From: Pseudomonas sp. IAC-BECa141
GTDB taxonomy: Bacteria > Pseudomonadota > Gammaproteobacteria > Pseudomonadales > Pseudomonadaceae
Reading direction: 5' to 3'
Assembly (NCBI RefSeq): GCF_020544405.1
Contig: NZ_CP065410.1
Location: forward strand, 1,984,001 to 2,048,000
Length of the DNA stretch: 64,000 nt
The stretch's first letter is position 1; each line of letters opens with the position of its first letter. The position numbers were made by a program, and so were the translations under genes. Shown here piece by piece: positions 1 through 7,200 of the stretch. The notes under the pieces are model-generated. The model was not told where the DNA came from. It saw only the letters and a list, made by a program, of their open reading frames with translations, and did not search any database.

Positions 1-490
1 CAAACATCTCGCCGTTGATCACCGAACGGTGGAAAGCCGAGCGACGCAGGCGATCACGGGCCAGCTCGATGCCGGCGTGGTGCATGGTCATGCCGATCTG
101 CACTTCATTCAGACCAATGCTGAACGGGCCGTCGACACCGATCCGATAATCGGCGGACAACAGAATGAACGCACCTTTGGCCACGGCATGTCCCGGGCAC
201 GCAACGATCACCGGGAACGGGTGCGACAACAGGCGGCGGGCCAGGGTGGAACCGGCGGTCACCAGCGACACCGCTTCCTTAGGGCCGGCAGTCATCACTT
301 TCAGGTCATAGCCGCCAGAGAGAATGCCCGGCTGACCGGTGATGATCACGACGGCACGATCCACCACTGCCTGATCCAGCGCCGCGTTGAAGGCTGCGAT
401 CACGTCCGGGGAAATGGCGTTGACCTTGCCGTTGCTCAGGGTCAGGGTCGCGATACCGTCTTCGAGGTGGTAGGCAATCAGGTCGCTCAT
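1..490 (-). CDS. Enoyl-CoA hydratase/isomerase (crotonase) family protein, 3' end cut by window edge
   Basis: The reverse strand reads from an ATG at 490 without a stop to the window edge, giving the first 163 residues (start MSDLIAYHLEDGIATLTLSN). The crotonase signature is visible: GQPGILSGGYDLKVM forms the first oxyanion-hole segment and GHAVAKGAFILLSADYRIG the second, followed by the conserved IGLNEVQIGM stretch. Family members add or remove water, or isomerise, acyl-CoA thioesters in fatty-acid or amino-acid breakdown. The substrate cannot be told from this fragment. About 100 C-terminal residues would lie to the left of the window. It is transcribed away from the tRNA-Ser gene. Confidence 0.85.
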   Translation of the reverse strand, partial: MSDLIAYHLEDGIATLTLSNGKVNAISPDVIAAFNAALDQAVVDRAVVIITGQPGILSGGYDLKVMTAGPKEAVSLVTAGSTLARRLLSHPFPVIVACPGHAVAKGAFILLSADYRIGVDGPFSIGLNEVQIGMTMHHAGIELARDRLRRSAFHRSVINGEMF

Positions 491-719
491 GGCGCAATTC
501 CTTATAAGAAAGATGGGCAGACGTTACCCACCGTCGCCGGTCAGGTAAAGCACTGTGACTGACCCGCCAGTCACTGTTTGCCGACTGACACGACGCGTGG
601 CTGACGCATTCGCGCCCATATAGAAGGGCTGCGCTCACCGGAGATTGGCCGGATCGTCATCGTTCCTTGAGGGGGGTAACGACTTTTTCTCTTAACCGCA
701 TGAAAATTCTGAAAAAAGT

Positions 720-748
720 TTGCCATCAGAAAAGCTTTCGACTACATT
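720..748 (+). promoter_or_regulatory. Promoter of tRNA-Ser
   Basis: TTGCCA (720-725) and TACATT (743-748) are separated by 17 bases. A GC-rich stretch follows the -10 element, as is usual for stable-RNA promoters under stringent control. The tRNA begins about 38 bases after the -10. Confidence 0.6.
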
Positions 749-786
749 AGCGCGCCTCGACAGACAGAACATGTTTGAAGAGATAC

Positions 787-876
787 GGTGAAGTGTCCGA
801 GTGGCTTAAGGAGCACGCCTGGAAAGTGTGTATACAGGAAACTGTATCGAGAGTTCGAATCTCTCCTTCACCGCCA
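787..876 (+). tRNA. tRNA-Ser (anticodon GGA)
   Basis: A 90-nt class II tRNA can be folded by eye. The acceptor strands GGTGAAG and CTTCACC pair, followed by discriminator G and an encoded CCA (874-876). The anticodon arm CACGC-CTGGAAA-GTGTG presents GGA. A long variable arm precedes the T-arm with GTTCGAATC. It reads serine codons TCC/TCT. The gene stands alone with its own promoter and terminator. Confidence 0.95.
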
Positions 877-890
877 AATTCGATGTAAAC

Positions 891-924
891 AAAACCCCTA
901 GTTTCTATGGAAACTAGGGGTTTT
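891..924 (+). terminator. Rho-independent terminator after tRNA-Ser
   Basis: A nearly perfect inverted repeat (AAAACCCCTAGTTTC, short loop, GAAACTAGGGGTTTT) lies 14 bases after the tRNA. A-tract and T-tract flank it on both sides, so it could work in both directions. Confidence 0.85.
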
Positions 925-1029
925 GTGCATTCTGGCGCCAGTATTTTTTGGTCACAGAGACGGATTCGGCTTCCTTTTGCCAGGGCATTACAATCGCGGC
1001 TATTTCCTGCATGTAAAAGGACGACCTCC

Positions 1030-1350
1030 ATGATCATTTCTACCACCCACTCCATCGAAGGCCGGCAAATTACGGCTTATCTGGATATCGTCAGTGCCGA
1101 GTCGGTGCAGGGCGTGAATGTGATTCGCGATATGTTTGCCGGGATGCGGGACTTTTTCGGCGGGCGTTCGCAGACGCTGGAGCGGGCGTTGAAGGAGGCG
1201 CGTGTTCAGGCGACTGACGAGATCAAGGAGCGCGCGCGGGCTTTGCAGGCGGATGCGGTGGTCGGGGTGGATTTCGAGATCAGCATGCCGGCAGGGAAGG
1301 GTGGCATGGTAGTGGTGTTTGCGACCGGCACGGCGGTCAAGTTGCGCTGA
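1030..1350 (+). CDS. YbjQ-like heavy-metal-binding domain protein (UPF0145)
   Basis: This 106-residue protein begins MIISTTHSIEGRQITAYLDI and shows the conserved features of the YbjQ/UPF0145 family: the GVNVIRDMFAG segment, the FFGGRS motif, a helical EARVQATDEIKERARALQADAVVGVDFE stretch (residue count in the 70s-80s) and a C-terminal hydrophobic strand. Family members are small pentamer-forming cytoplasmic proteins. A metal-binding role has been proposed but is not established. The start was chosen because the homologous part begins exactly at this ATG, although the reading frame is open further upstream through the tRNA terminator. A hairpin terminator follows the stop directly. Confidence 0.85.
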   Translation: MIISTTHSIEGRQITAYLDIVSAESVQGVNVIRDMFAGMRDFFGGRSQTLERALKEARVQATDEIKERARALQADAVVGVDFEISMPAGKGGMVVVFATGTAVKLR

Positions 1351-1357
1351 GGCATGT

Positions 1358-1386
1358 GAGCCCATTCAATGGAATGGGCCCTTTAC
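1358..1386 (+). terminator. Hairpin terminator after the YbjQ-like gene
   Basis: GCCCATTC and GAATGGGC form an 8-bp stem with a four-base loop (1360-1379), followed by CCCTTTA. The T-tract is short, so strength is uncertain. Confidence 0.6.
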
Positions 1387-1392
1387 TGACAA

Positions 1393-1473
1393 TCAGCCCT
1401 GTGGTTTGAGCAGCGCGGTGCCTTTCAAGTCGTAGGTCAGCAGCGTTTTTAGCGGCGCGGGACCAATGGTTCG
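1393..1473 (-). pseudogene. Possible remnant of a gene 3' end
   Basis: The 245 bases between the YbjQ-like terminator and the next gene hold no convincing gene. One reverse-strand frame reads 26 codons with protein-like composition (ending LLTYDLKGTALLKPQG) up to a stop at 1393, but is closed upstream by a stop at 1474-1476. The text continues plausibly in another frame, so a frameshifted remnant is possible. The parent family is not recognised. This is tentative. Confidence 0.2.
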
Positions 1474-1631
1474 TCATTGTGTTTAATTTCCGTAGGCCAT
1501 TCGTCGGCCCCCAGATGATCTGAATCACAAGTCCAGGAATGACCGGCTAGTCTCAAAAGCCTTGGAGGTCGATATTTTTTCAGGCAAAAGGGTTTGCCGG
1601 TGTCGGCCCGCATTTGAAAAGGGGTGATGAG

Positions 1632-1820
1632 ATGACTGATCCGTACATCGAAGACGACGGGGCTGAATTTCCATTCAACAATTGCGTGCGCTGCGGCCAG
1701 ACGGAGTATCAGGCCGGGTTTGGCGAGGACCCGGTGCAGACCGGCAAGATCAAGTCCACGGCACCCAAGGGGCCGAAGGCGAAGTTCCTGCCGAAGGTCA
1801 CCACTCGCTCCAGAAAGTGA
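1632..1820 (+). CDS. Small hypothetical protein with a CxxC pair
   Basis: This ORF of 62 residues is acidic at the N terminus (MTDPYIEDDGAEFPF) and strongly basic at the C terminus (KGPKAKFLPKVTTRSRK). Its only two cysteines form a CVRC pair near residues 19-22, which might bind metal or be redox active. The ATG at 1632 is preferred over an in-frame ATG at 1614 because an AAGGGG ribosome-binding site lies eight bases before it. A short hairpin with a T-run follows. The function is unknown and I do not recognise the family. Confidence 0.6.
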   Translation: MTDPYIEDDGAEFPFNNCVRCGQTEYQAGFGEDPVQTGKIKSTAPKGPKAKFLPKVTTRSRK

Positions 1821-1835
1821 TCCTTATCCTGCAAA

Positions 1836-1860
1836 GCCTCGTCATTGAACGGGGTTTTTT
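1836..1860 (+). terminator. Weak hairpin terminator after the small CxxC gene
   Basis: CCTCG and CGGGG (one wobble pair) enclose an eight-base loop and are followed by six T residues, 16 bases after the stop codon. Confidence 0.5.
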
Positions 1861-2010
1861 ATGCTCTGCCTTGGTCAGGAAGCGTCTTACATCGATTGAG
1901 GATTTTGTCCGGTTTTTTTCACAAACTTTTCACACCTGCGTTAGTAGGGTGAAGCCATCCGTTAGAAAGCAAGTCTCCAGCCCGTCTCCCCAGCGGGCTT
2001 TTTTTTGCTC
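1861..2010 (+). ncRNA. Intergenic stretch with a possible small RNA ending in a strong terminator
   Basis: No ORF explains this 150-base stretch between two genes on the plus strand. It ends in a strong intrinsic terminator (AGCCCGTCTCCCCAGCGGGCT followed by eight T, 1979-2008), although the upstream gene already has its own terminator at 1836-1860. A second terminator with no gene in front suggests an independent short transcript. TTCACA at about 1928-1933 with TAGTAGGGT near 1942-1950 is a weak promoter candidate. No known small-RNA family was recognised. Confidence 0.3.
1979..2008 (+). terminator. Intrinsic terminator upstream of the first glycine-zipper gene
   Basis: GCCCG and CGGGC stem with further pairing, followed by eight consecutive T residues. 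It lies 126 bases before the next start codon, so it closes a transcript starting further left. Confidence 0.75.
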
Positions 2011-2134
2011 GTCATAAAACCTTTTCTGTATTCGCTGTCCAATCGGCGCCAAGCGCGTTGCGACGCTGGACATTGACGCGGCAAGAGCATTCAATCTGCG
2101 ACCTTTTTTATTCCTTCTGTTGAGGTTTTTCGTC

Positions 2135-2503
2135 ATGCGTTTAACTCTGCCTGCTCTGGTTCTGGGGCTTCTGGTTGCTCAAGGTGCGATGGCTGGCGAC
2201 GGTACCGCCGCATTGGGTGGCGGTCTGGGCGGCGCTCTGGGTAACGTGGTTGGTCAGAAAATGGGCGGCAGCACCGGTGCAGCGATTGGTGCTGGTGTGG
2301 CGGGTGCGGCCGGCAGCGCATTGGCTGCCAAGAAAGGGGCTCGTACCAAAGCGGCCATTGGCGGCGGTGTCGGTGCGGCAGGCGGTTCGGTGATCGGTAA
2401 CAGCCTGGGCGGCAAGACCGGCGCCACCATCGGTGCTGGCCTGGGCGGCGCAGCCGGTGGCGCGGTGGGCAGCAATCTGTCCAAGGGCCATAAGCGTCAC
2501 TGA
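2135..2503 (+). CDS. Secreted glycine-zipper protein, copy 1
   Basis: This 122-residue protein has a signal peptide (MRLTLPALVLGLLVAQGAMA, cleavage after AMA). The mature part is almost only Gly/Ala/Val repeats of the glycine-zipper type (GGGLGGALGNVVG, AAIGAGVAGAAGSALAA, AAIGGGVGAAGGSVIGNSLGG, ATIGAGLGGAAGGAVGSNLS) with a basic tail ending KGHKRH. Such proteins associate with membranes in the periplasm or outer membrane. The true function is unknown. The ATG at 2135 is chosen because it starts the signal peptide; an in-frame TTG lies at 2120. A strong terminator follows, and a paralogue lies directly downstream. Confidence 0.8.
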   Translation: MRLTLPALVLGLLVAQGAMAGDGTAALGGGLGGALGNVVGQKMGGSTGAAIGAGVAGAAGSALAAKKGARTKAAIGGGVGAAGGSVIGNSLGGKTGATIGAGLGGAAGGAVGSNLSKGHKRH

Positions 2504-2520
2504 TTGCCAACGCGTGACTG

Positions 2521-2550
2521 AAAAGGCCCGGCTTCATGCCGGGCCTTTTC
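2521..2550 (+). terminator. Terminator between the two glycine-zipper genes
   Basis: AAAAGGCCCGGC and GCCGGGCCTTTT form a perfect stem around a short loop, 18 bases after the stop codon of copy 1. It is symmetrical with A and T runs. Confidence 0.9.
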
Positions 2551-2612
2551 GTTGCTGAACGTTTTTGCCGTATGCGCCTCCAATACCACATAGCCCCCTC
2601 CGCGGGCGTACC

Positions 2613-2627
2613 GTCCCGACTCGGGAC
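2613..2627 (+). promoter_or_regulatory. Inverted repeat in front of the second glycine-zipper gene
   Basis: GTCCCGA-C-TCGGGAC is a perfect seven-base inverted repeat only five bases upstream of the GAGG ribosome-binding site of the next gene. It may be an operator or a leader hairpin. Nothing equivalent precedes copy 1. Confidence 0.35.
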
Positions 2628-2640
2628 CTGTGAGGTCTGT

Positions 2641-3063
2641 ATGCGATTGACATTATCCGCATTGGTTTTGGGATTGTTCGTGGCCCAAGGTGCCATGGCC
2701 GCCGGCGATGGCACTGCCGCCGTGGGTGGCGGATTGGGTGGCGCGTTGGGCAATGTGGTCGGCGGCCAGCTCGGTGGCAGTACCGGCGCGGCGGTAGGTG
2801 CAGGCGTTGGCGGTGCGGCCGGCAGTGCCGTTGGAGCGAACAAACGCAATCGTACGGAAGCCGCCATTGGCGGCGGCCTCGGCGCCGCAGGCGGTTCAGT
2901 GGTCGGCAACAGCCTCGGTGGCTCGACCGGTTCGACCATCGGCGCAGGGCTGGGTGGCGCGGCGGGTGGTGCGGTCGGTAACAACCTGGGTGACGATGGC
3001 GGCAAGTCGCATTCCGGTGGTGGCCACAAGCACAAGTACAAACACAAGAACCGTCATCGTTGA
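2641..3063 (+). CDS. Secreted glycine-zipper protein, copy 2
   Basis: This 140-residue paralogue of the preceding gene has an almost identical signal peptide (MRLTLSALVLGLFVAQGAMA) and the same order of Gly/Ala zipper blocks. Its tail is longer and rich in His, Lys and Arg (GGGHKHKYKHKNRHR at the very end), which could bind metal or polyanions. The start at 2641 follows a GAGG site and begins the signal peptide, although the frame is open further upstream. The pair looks like a tandem duplication with separate terminators, so the copies are probably expressed separately. Function unknown; outer-membrane or periplasmic location inferred. Confidence 0.8.
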   Translation: MRLTLSALVLGLFVAQGAMAAGDGTAAVGGGLGGALGNVVGGQLGGSTGAAVGAGVGGAAGSAVGANKRNRTEAAIGGGLGAAGGSVVGNSLGGSTGSTIGAGLGGAAGGAVGNNLGDDGGKSHSGGGHKHKYKHKNRHR

Positions 3064-3080
3064 GTGATGGGTTCTACAGA

Positions 3081-3107
3081 AACCCGGTTTTATGCCGGGT
3101 TTTTTTA
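3081..3107 (+). terminator. Terminator after the second glycine-zipper gene
   Basis: AACCCGG and CCGGGTT pair around a seven-base loop and are followed by seven T residues, 17 bases after the stop. Confidence 0.85.
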
Positions 3108-3187
3108 CGCCTGCGCGTCATGCGCAGGAACGAATGGCGACCATACTTTTCGAACGTCGTATACGAATGCGATTGACGAGGTGCGCC

Positions 3188-3352
3188 ATGACTCCCGAAA
3201 CCGAAGGCAAGGAAGAAAAAGGCCCGAGCGGATTGCCGTTTATCAATGATCCGGGGAATGAAGATCCGGGGTCGTTGATGGATGATGCGACGGTTCCGCT
3301 TATGGAGGGTGAGGACGAGCTTGAGTATGAGGATTTTGATGATGATGAGTAA
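3188..3352 (+). CDS. Small acidic hypothetical protein
   Basis: This 54-residue ORF is hydrophilic and very acidic. The C-terminal third (EGEDELEYEDFDDDE) is almost only Asp and Glu, and the middle carries Pro/Gly/Asp-rich text (GLPFINDPGNEDPG). There are no cysteines and no membrane segment. A GAGG site six bases before the ATG at 3188 supports this start; ATGs further upstream (3134, 3167) have none. Probably an intrinsically disordered cytoplasmic protein. I do not recognise a family with a known function. Confidence 0.55.
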   Translation: MTPETEGKEEKGPSGLPFINDPGNEDPGSLMDDATVPLMEGEDELEYEDFDDDE

Positions 3353-3403
3353 TTGTTGGGCAGATCCGGGGTGTGAGTATCGGCAATTCACACCTGGACC
3401 TAA

Positions 3404-3823
3404 TCATTCTGGTTTTTTGAGGATGTACAGGTTATCCGAAGCAGACATTTTTTCTATTTTATGTAACGCCAAATACTCGTTGAATTCTTTTTCTAGTTCG
3501 TTTTTGTCGCAGTATTTTTTGTATTTCAAAGGTCTGTCACTGGCGTAAATGTAGAGGCGCCAAATATCAAAGCCGTCGATTCTATTGTTTGATCCGTAGT
3601 CGAAGTCCACAGACTCTGTAGGGAAGTGGATAGCGCATCCGACACCGTGCAGTTCGTATTCCACTGTATCTGTTATTTTTCCGCATCGTTTTATCTGATT
3701 GGAGCGCCACAACCTCAGAATATTTCGAGTGCCAAAATTTTCCTCCAGCAATTTCGTGCCGATATCTACTTTGTATAAAAAGTCAGTTATTAGATCTTCA
3801 AGGGTGCTGTCTCGTTCTGTCAT
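3404..3823 (-). CDS. Probable immunity protein for the adjacent Rhs toxin
   Basis: A 139-residue, AT-rich gene starts 70 bases after the stop of the large Rhs gene on the same strand, the usual place for the cognate immunity gene. The protein has no signal peptide or membrane helix and carries a conserved-looking YELHGVGCAIHFP segment followed by VDFDYG, which resembles the DUF6896-type family often found next to polymorphic toxins, but I cannot confirm that. By position it should bind and neutralise the ParB-like toxin tip in the cytoplasm. Its base composition matches the toxin tip and not the Rhs core, so tip and immunity gene probably arrived together. Confidence 0.6.
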   Translation of the reverse strand: MTERDSTLEDLITDFLYKVDIGTKLLEENFGTRNILRLWRSNQIKRCGKITDTVEYELHGVGCAIHFPTESVDFDYGSNNRIDGFDIWRLYIYASDRPLKYKKYCDKNELEKEFNEYLALHKIEKMSASDNLYILKKPE

Positions 3824-3893
3824 CTTCTTCTGTGATGCTCCAATCTGTCATGGCCAGTGTTCGCTGCTGATTCTAAGACTTCTTCGATAGTGT

Positions 3894-4247
3894 TTAGAGT
3901 TCCTTTATGTTTTTTATATCAGTTACTAGTTTTATTATTACGTCTGTTGAGGTTTGCCGCGCAGCCGCTGCACGATGGTGGCCATCTAAAATATAGAGGT
4001 TGCCGTTGTGTTCTGCCACGTCGATGGGGAACTTATTGTCATACCCGGCAGTTCGCATGTTTTGTCCTAACTTTTCTACTCGTTTAGTTGAACCTTTTCC
4101 TACTATTGCATGCGTTCGTATCAAGGTTTTCGGGTCTACCTCGAAAAAAATGGTAGGGGGTTGTGGTTCACCTTTATTTACCTTTGAACCACCTACCCCA
4201 TCCGGCACCGGACATCCCGGCCCGTTCGGCGGCGGACAATTGGACGT
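3894..4247 (-). other. Toxin-tip coding segment of the Rhs gene (AT-rich)
   Basis: This segment encodes the 117 residues after the WVDPLGL junction. Most of it (left of about 4190) is clearly poorer in GC than the YD-repeat core, and the low-GC tract continues through the downstream immunity gene to about 3410. This is the expected footprint of toxin-tip exchange by recombination at the conserved core end. Confidence 0.7.
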
Positions 4248-7200
4248 CAACCCCAACGGATCCACCCACCCCGTGGGATTCGGCACGTACCGGTACTGGT
4301 TCAGCCCCCCGGCCAGCTTCACCGGATCCGGCGTCAGGTACCGGCCCACCTCCGGGTCGTAATACCGATGCCGGTTGTAATGCAGTCCGCTTTCGTCATC
4401 GAAGTACTGCCCCTGAAAGCGCAGCGGCTGGTTCAGGTAGTCCTCGGTCGCCAGTTCCAGCGAGGTGACCTTGCCGTAGGCGCTGTATTTGGCTGACCAG
4501 ACGATCTCGCCGCTGTAATCGGTCAACTCCTGCGGCGTGCCGAGGTGGTCGAGCTGGTAGTAGAACGGGCAGGCGCGTTTCGGGCCTTTGCCGTCGAGCA
4601 TCGCCAGCGGGCGGAAGGTCCCCGGTTCGTAGATGAAGCTGCGGTGTTGTTGTTTGCTGCTTTCGGCGATCAGGTGGTCGCCTTGCCAGAAGAACTCGGT
4701 GGTCTGGCCGTCGACGGTCTTGCGGATGCGCCGGCCGAAGGCGTCGTATTGGTAGGTCGCGCTGGTGCCGTCGGGGCGGGTGAGGCCGATCAGGCGGTGC
4801 TGGCTGTCGTAGCGGTATTCGGTGACGAGTGTTTGCGCGCGGCCGCGGCGTTCGCGGATCAGGTTGCCGAAGGCGTCGTAGTCGTAATGGCGGTCGCCCT
4901 GCATCAACAGGCGGTTGCCCTTGATCTGGGTCGGGCCGGGGCGGTCCTGCATCAGCAGGTTGCCGGCCGGGTCGTGGGCGAAGTTTTCCGGCACATCGTC
5001 GCGGGTGTGGCGCACGCGAATCAGCCGGTCGAGGGCGTCATAGGTGTAGCTGCGCTGGCCGTGGCGGGTGTCGGCAATGTGTTCGAGGTTGCCGTTGGCG
5101 CTGTAGGCAAAGTCGCGGCGGTACAGCGCGCTGCGTTGATGGCCTACGGCGTGGGACTGCAAGCGGCCCTGTTCGTCGTAGGCATATTCGCTGAGCAGCA
5201 GGCCTTGCTGGCGCTGCTGTTCGCGGCCGTTCTGGTTGACGTGGCGGGTCAGCAAGGCGCCGTTGAGGTCGATCGCGGTCAGCGCACCGCCCTTGGCGTA
5301 GTGGTAATCGAGCTTGCTGTTGTCCGGCAGGCGCAGGCGGGTCAGTTGGCCGCAGGCGTCATAGGTGTAACGCAGGGTGCCCCAGCCCTGATGCTCGCGC
5401 ACCAGTCGGTCCTGCAGGTCGTATTCGAAGGCCAGCGGGTGATCCTGGCCGTCGTCCACCCCGACCAGACGGCCTAAGCGGTCATAGCGATAGCTGACCT
5501 CGACCCCGTCCGGCAGGGTCTTGAGCAGCAGACGTCCGGCGCTGTCGCGTTGGTAAGCGGTGACCAGCGTCGAGCCGTCGTCGCCGAACTCGGTCTTTTC
5601 CAGCAGATGGCCGTTGCGGTCGTAGACGTACGCGGTGCGCCGGCCATCGAAGCAGGTTTCCTGTCGGATCAGTCCGGTCGGCGTGTAGTCCAGCCGGTAC
5701 TTTTCGCCGGACTCGTTCTCGATTTCCGTGAGCAGCAGCTGCGCATGGTCGTAGCGGTACTGCACTCGTGTACCGTCCGGGTTGATCCGCCGGCTGACCA
5801 GGTGCAGGTCGTCGTCATACTCGTAACGGGTGATCCGCCCCTGTTCATCGCGTTCGGCGGTGATCTGGCCATAGGCGCTGTAGGACCAGGCGCGGGTGGC
5901 TCCGGTAGGCAGCGTCGTCTGGATCAGCCGGCCAACGGCGTCCCAGGCGTGGCGGGTGACCGCACCATGCTCGTCCTGAACCGTCGTCCGCCGCCCCAAG
6001 GCGTCGTAGGAAAACTTCCGAACCCCGCCGTCCGGCAGACTTTCCTCGACCAGTTGACCCAGGTCGTTCCAGACGAACACATGGCGACCACTGTCCGGAT
6101 AACGGATCGACCGCAACCGCCCCTGCGCGTCAAAGTGGTAATGGGTGACATGACCGTCGGGATCGACCGCCTCGGTGACGTCACCCTGGGCATTGCGCCG
6201 GTACGTCCAAACGGCATCGCCGCGTGAACGGCTGTGCAGGAAACCGTTACGGTACTCGTAGGACGTCGGTGCATCGTCCGGCGGAATCAGCGCGATCAGC
6301 CGTCCGGCATCGTCGTAGCGGTACTCGGTGACCGCGCCCAGCGCATCCTGCTCGGCAACCAGCCGGCCCGCCGAATCGTAGGCCTTGAGCTGCTCGCCCC
6401 CGTCCGCCGACACCTGACGCACCAGCCGCGCCGTGTCGTCGTGGACGTAAGTTTCTTCAGTCCCGTCGACGTAATGCACGGTGACGCTGCCGGCGTCATC
6501 CCAGACGTAACGCGTGTCCATCTGCGAAAACGACGCCCAGTGCCGCACGCAACGCGCCGCCTTGCCGGACCGCTCCCATGCCCAGAAGAAGCTCGCACCG
6601 CCAGCCAGTTGCCGTTGCAGGATGACGTGCCGGTCGTCGTAGTCGTAACGCTCGCTTTCGCCGACGGCGTTGGTCGCCTCGATCAATCGATGGCGGGCAT
6701 CAAAGCGGTAACTGGCCAGCGTCTGCTCGGTACGCCAGGCCGCCTCGCGCCAGACCTGATAATCGACCGCGACCAGATGCGCCCGCTCATAGCGCAGCAA
6801 CAACGAACGACCGGCCCCGTTATCCAGGCGCTGAATCCGGTCGGAAAGATCCCGATGCACCGTCAGACGATTGCCGTACGCATCGCTGATGGCGATCAGA
6901 CGCCCAACCCGAAAGTGATAAAACCGCGCGGCCTCACCCGCCAGCGCAACGATCAACTCTTCCGGTTCATCCCCGAGAAAGATCGCCGCCCGCGACAGAC
7001 TGTTGTGAATCGCCGGCCGCTCAACGCTCGGCAACGGAAACCGCGTGCGCCGGTTCTCATGGTCGACCCAGACCACCGCCGCACCATCAACCTCCAATCG
7101 ATGCGCCAGCGAATGGCTCCAGCCAAACCCCAATCCAGCATCGATCTCGGCCGCACTGCTGCGATACAAGCGGCTGAACTCGAACGGCAACAGCCCATCG

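Noticed and set aside
4545..5477. Long plus-strand open frames inside the Rhs gene (also 5550-6227 and 6234-7646)
   Set aside because: They lie opposite a clear YD-repeat coding sequence and come from its high GC content and codon pattern; the predicted proteins are low-complexity and have no ribosome-binding sites.
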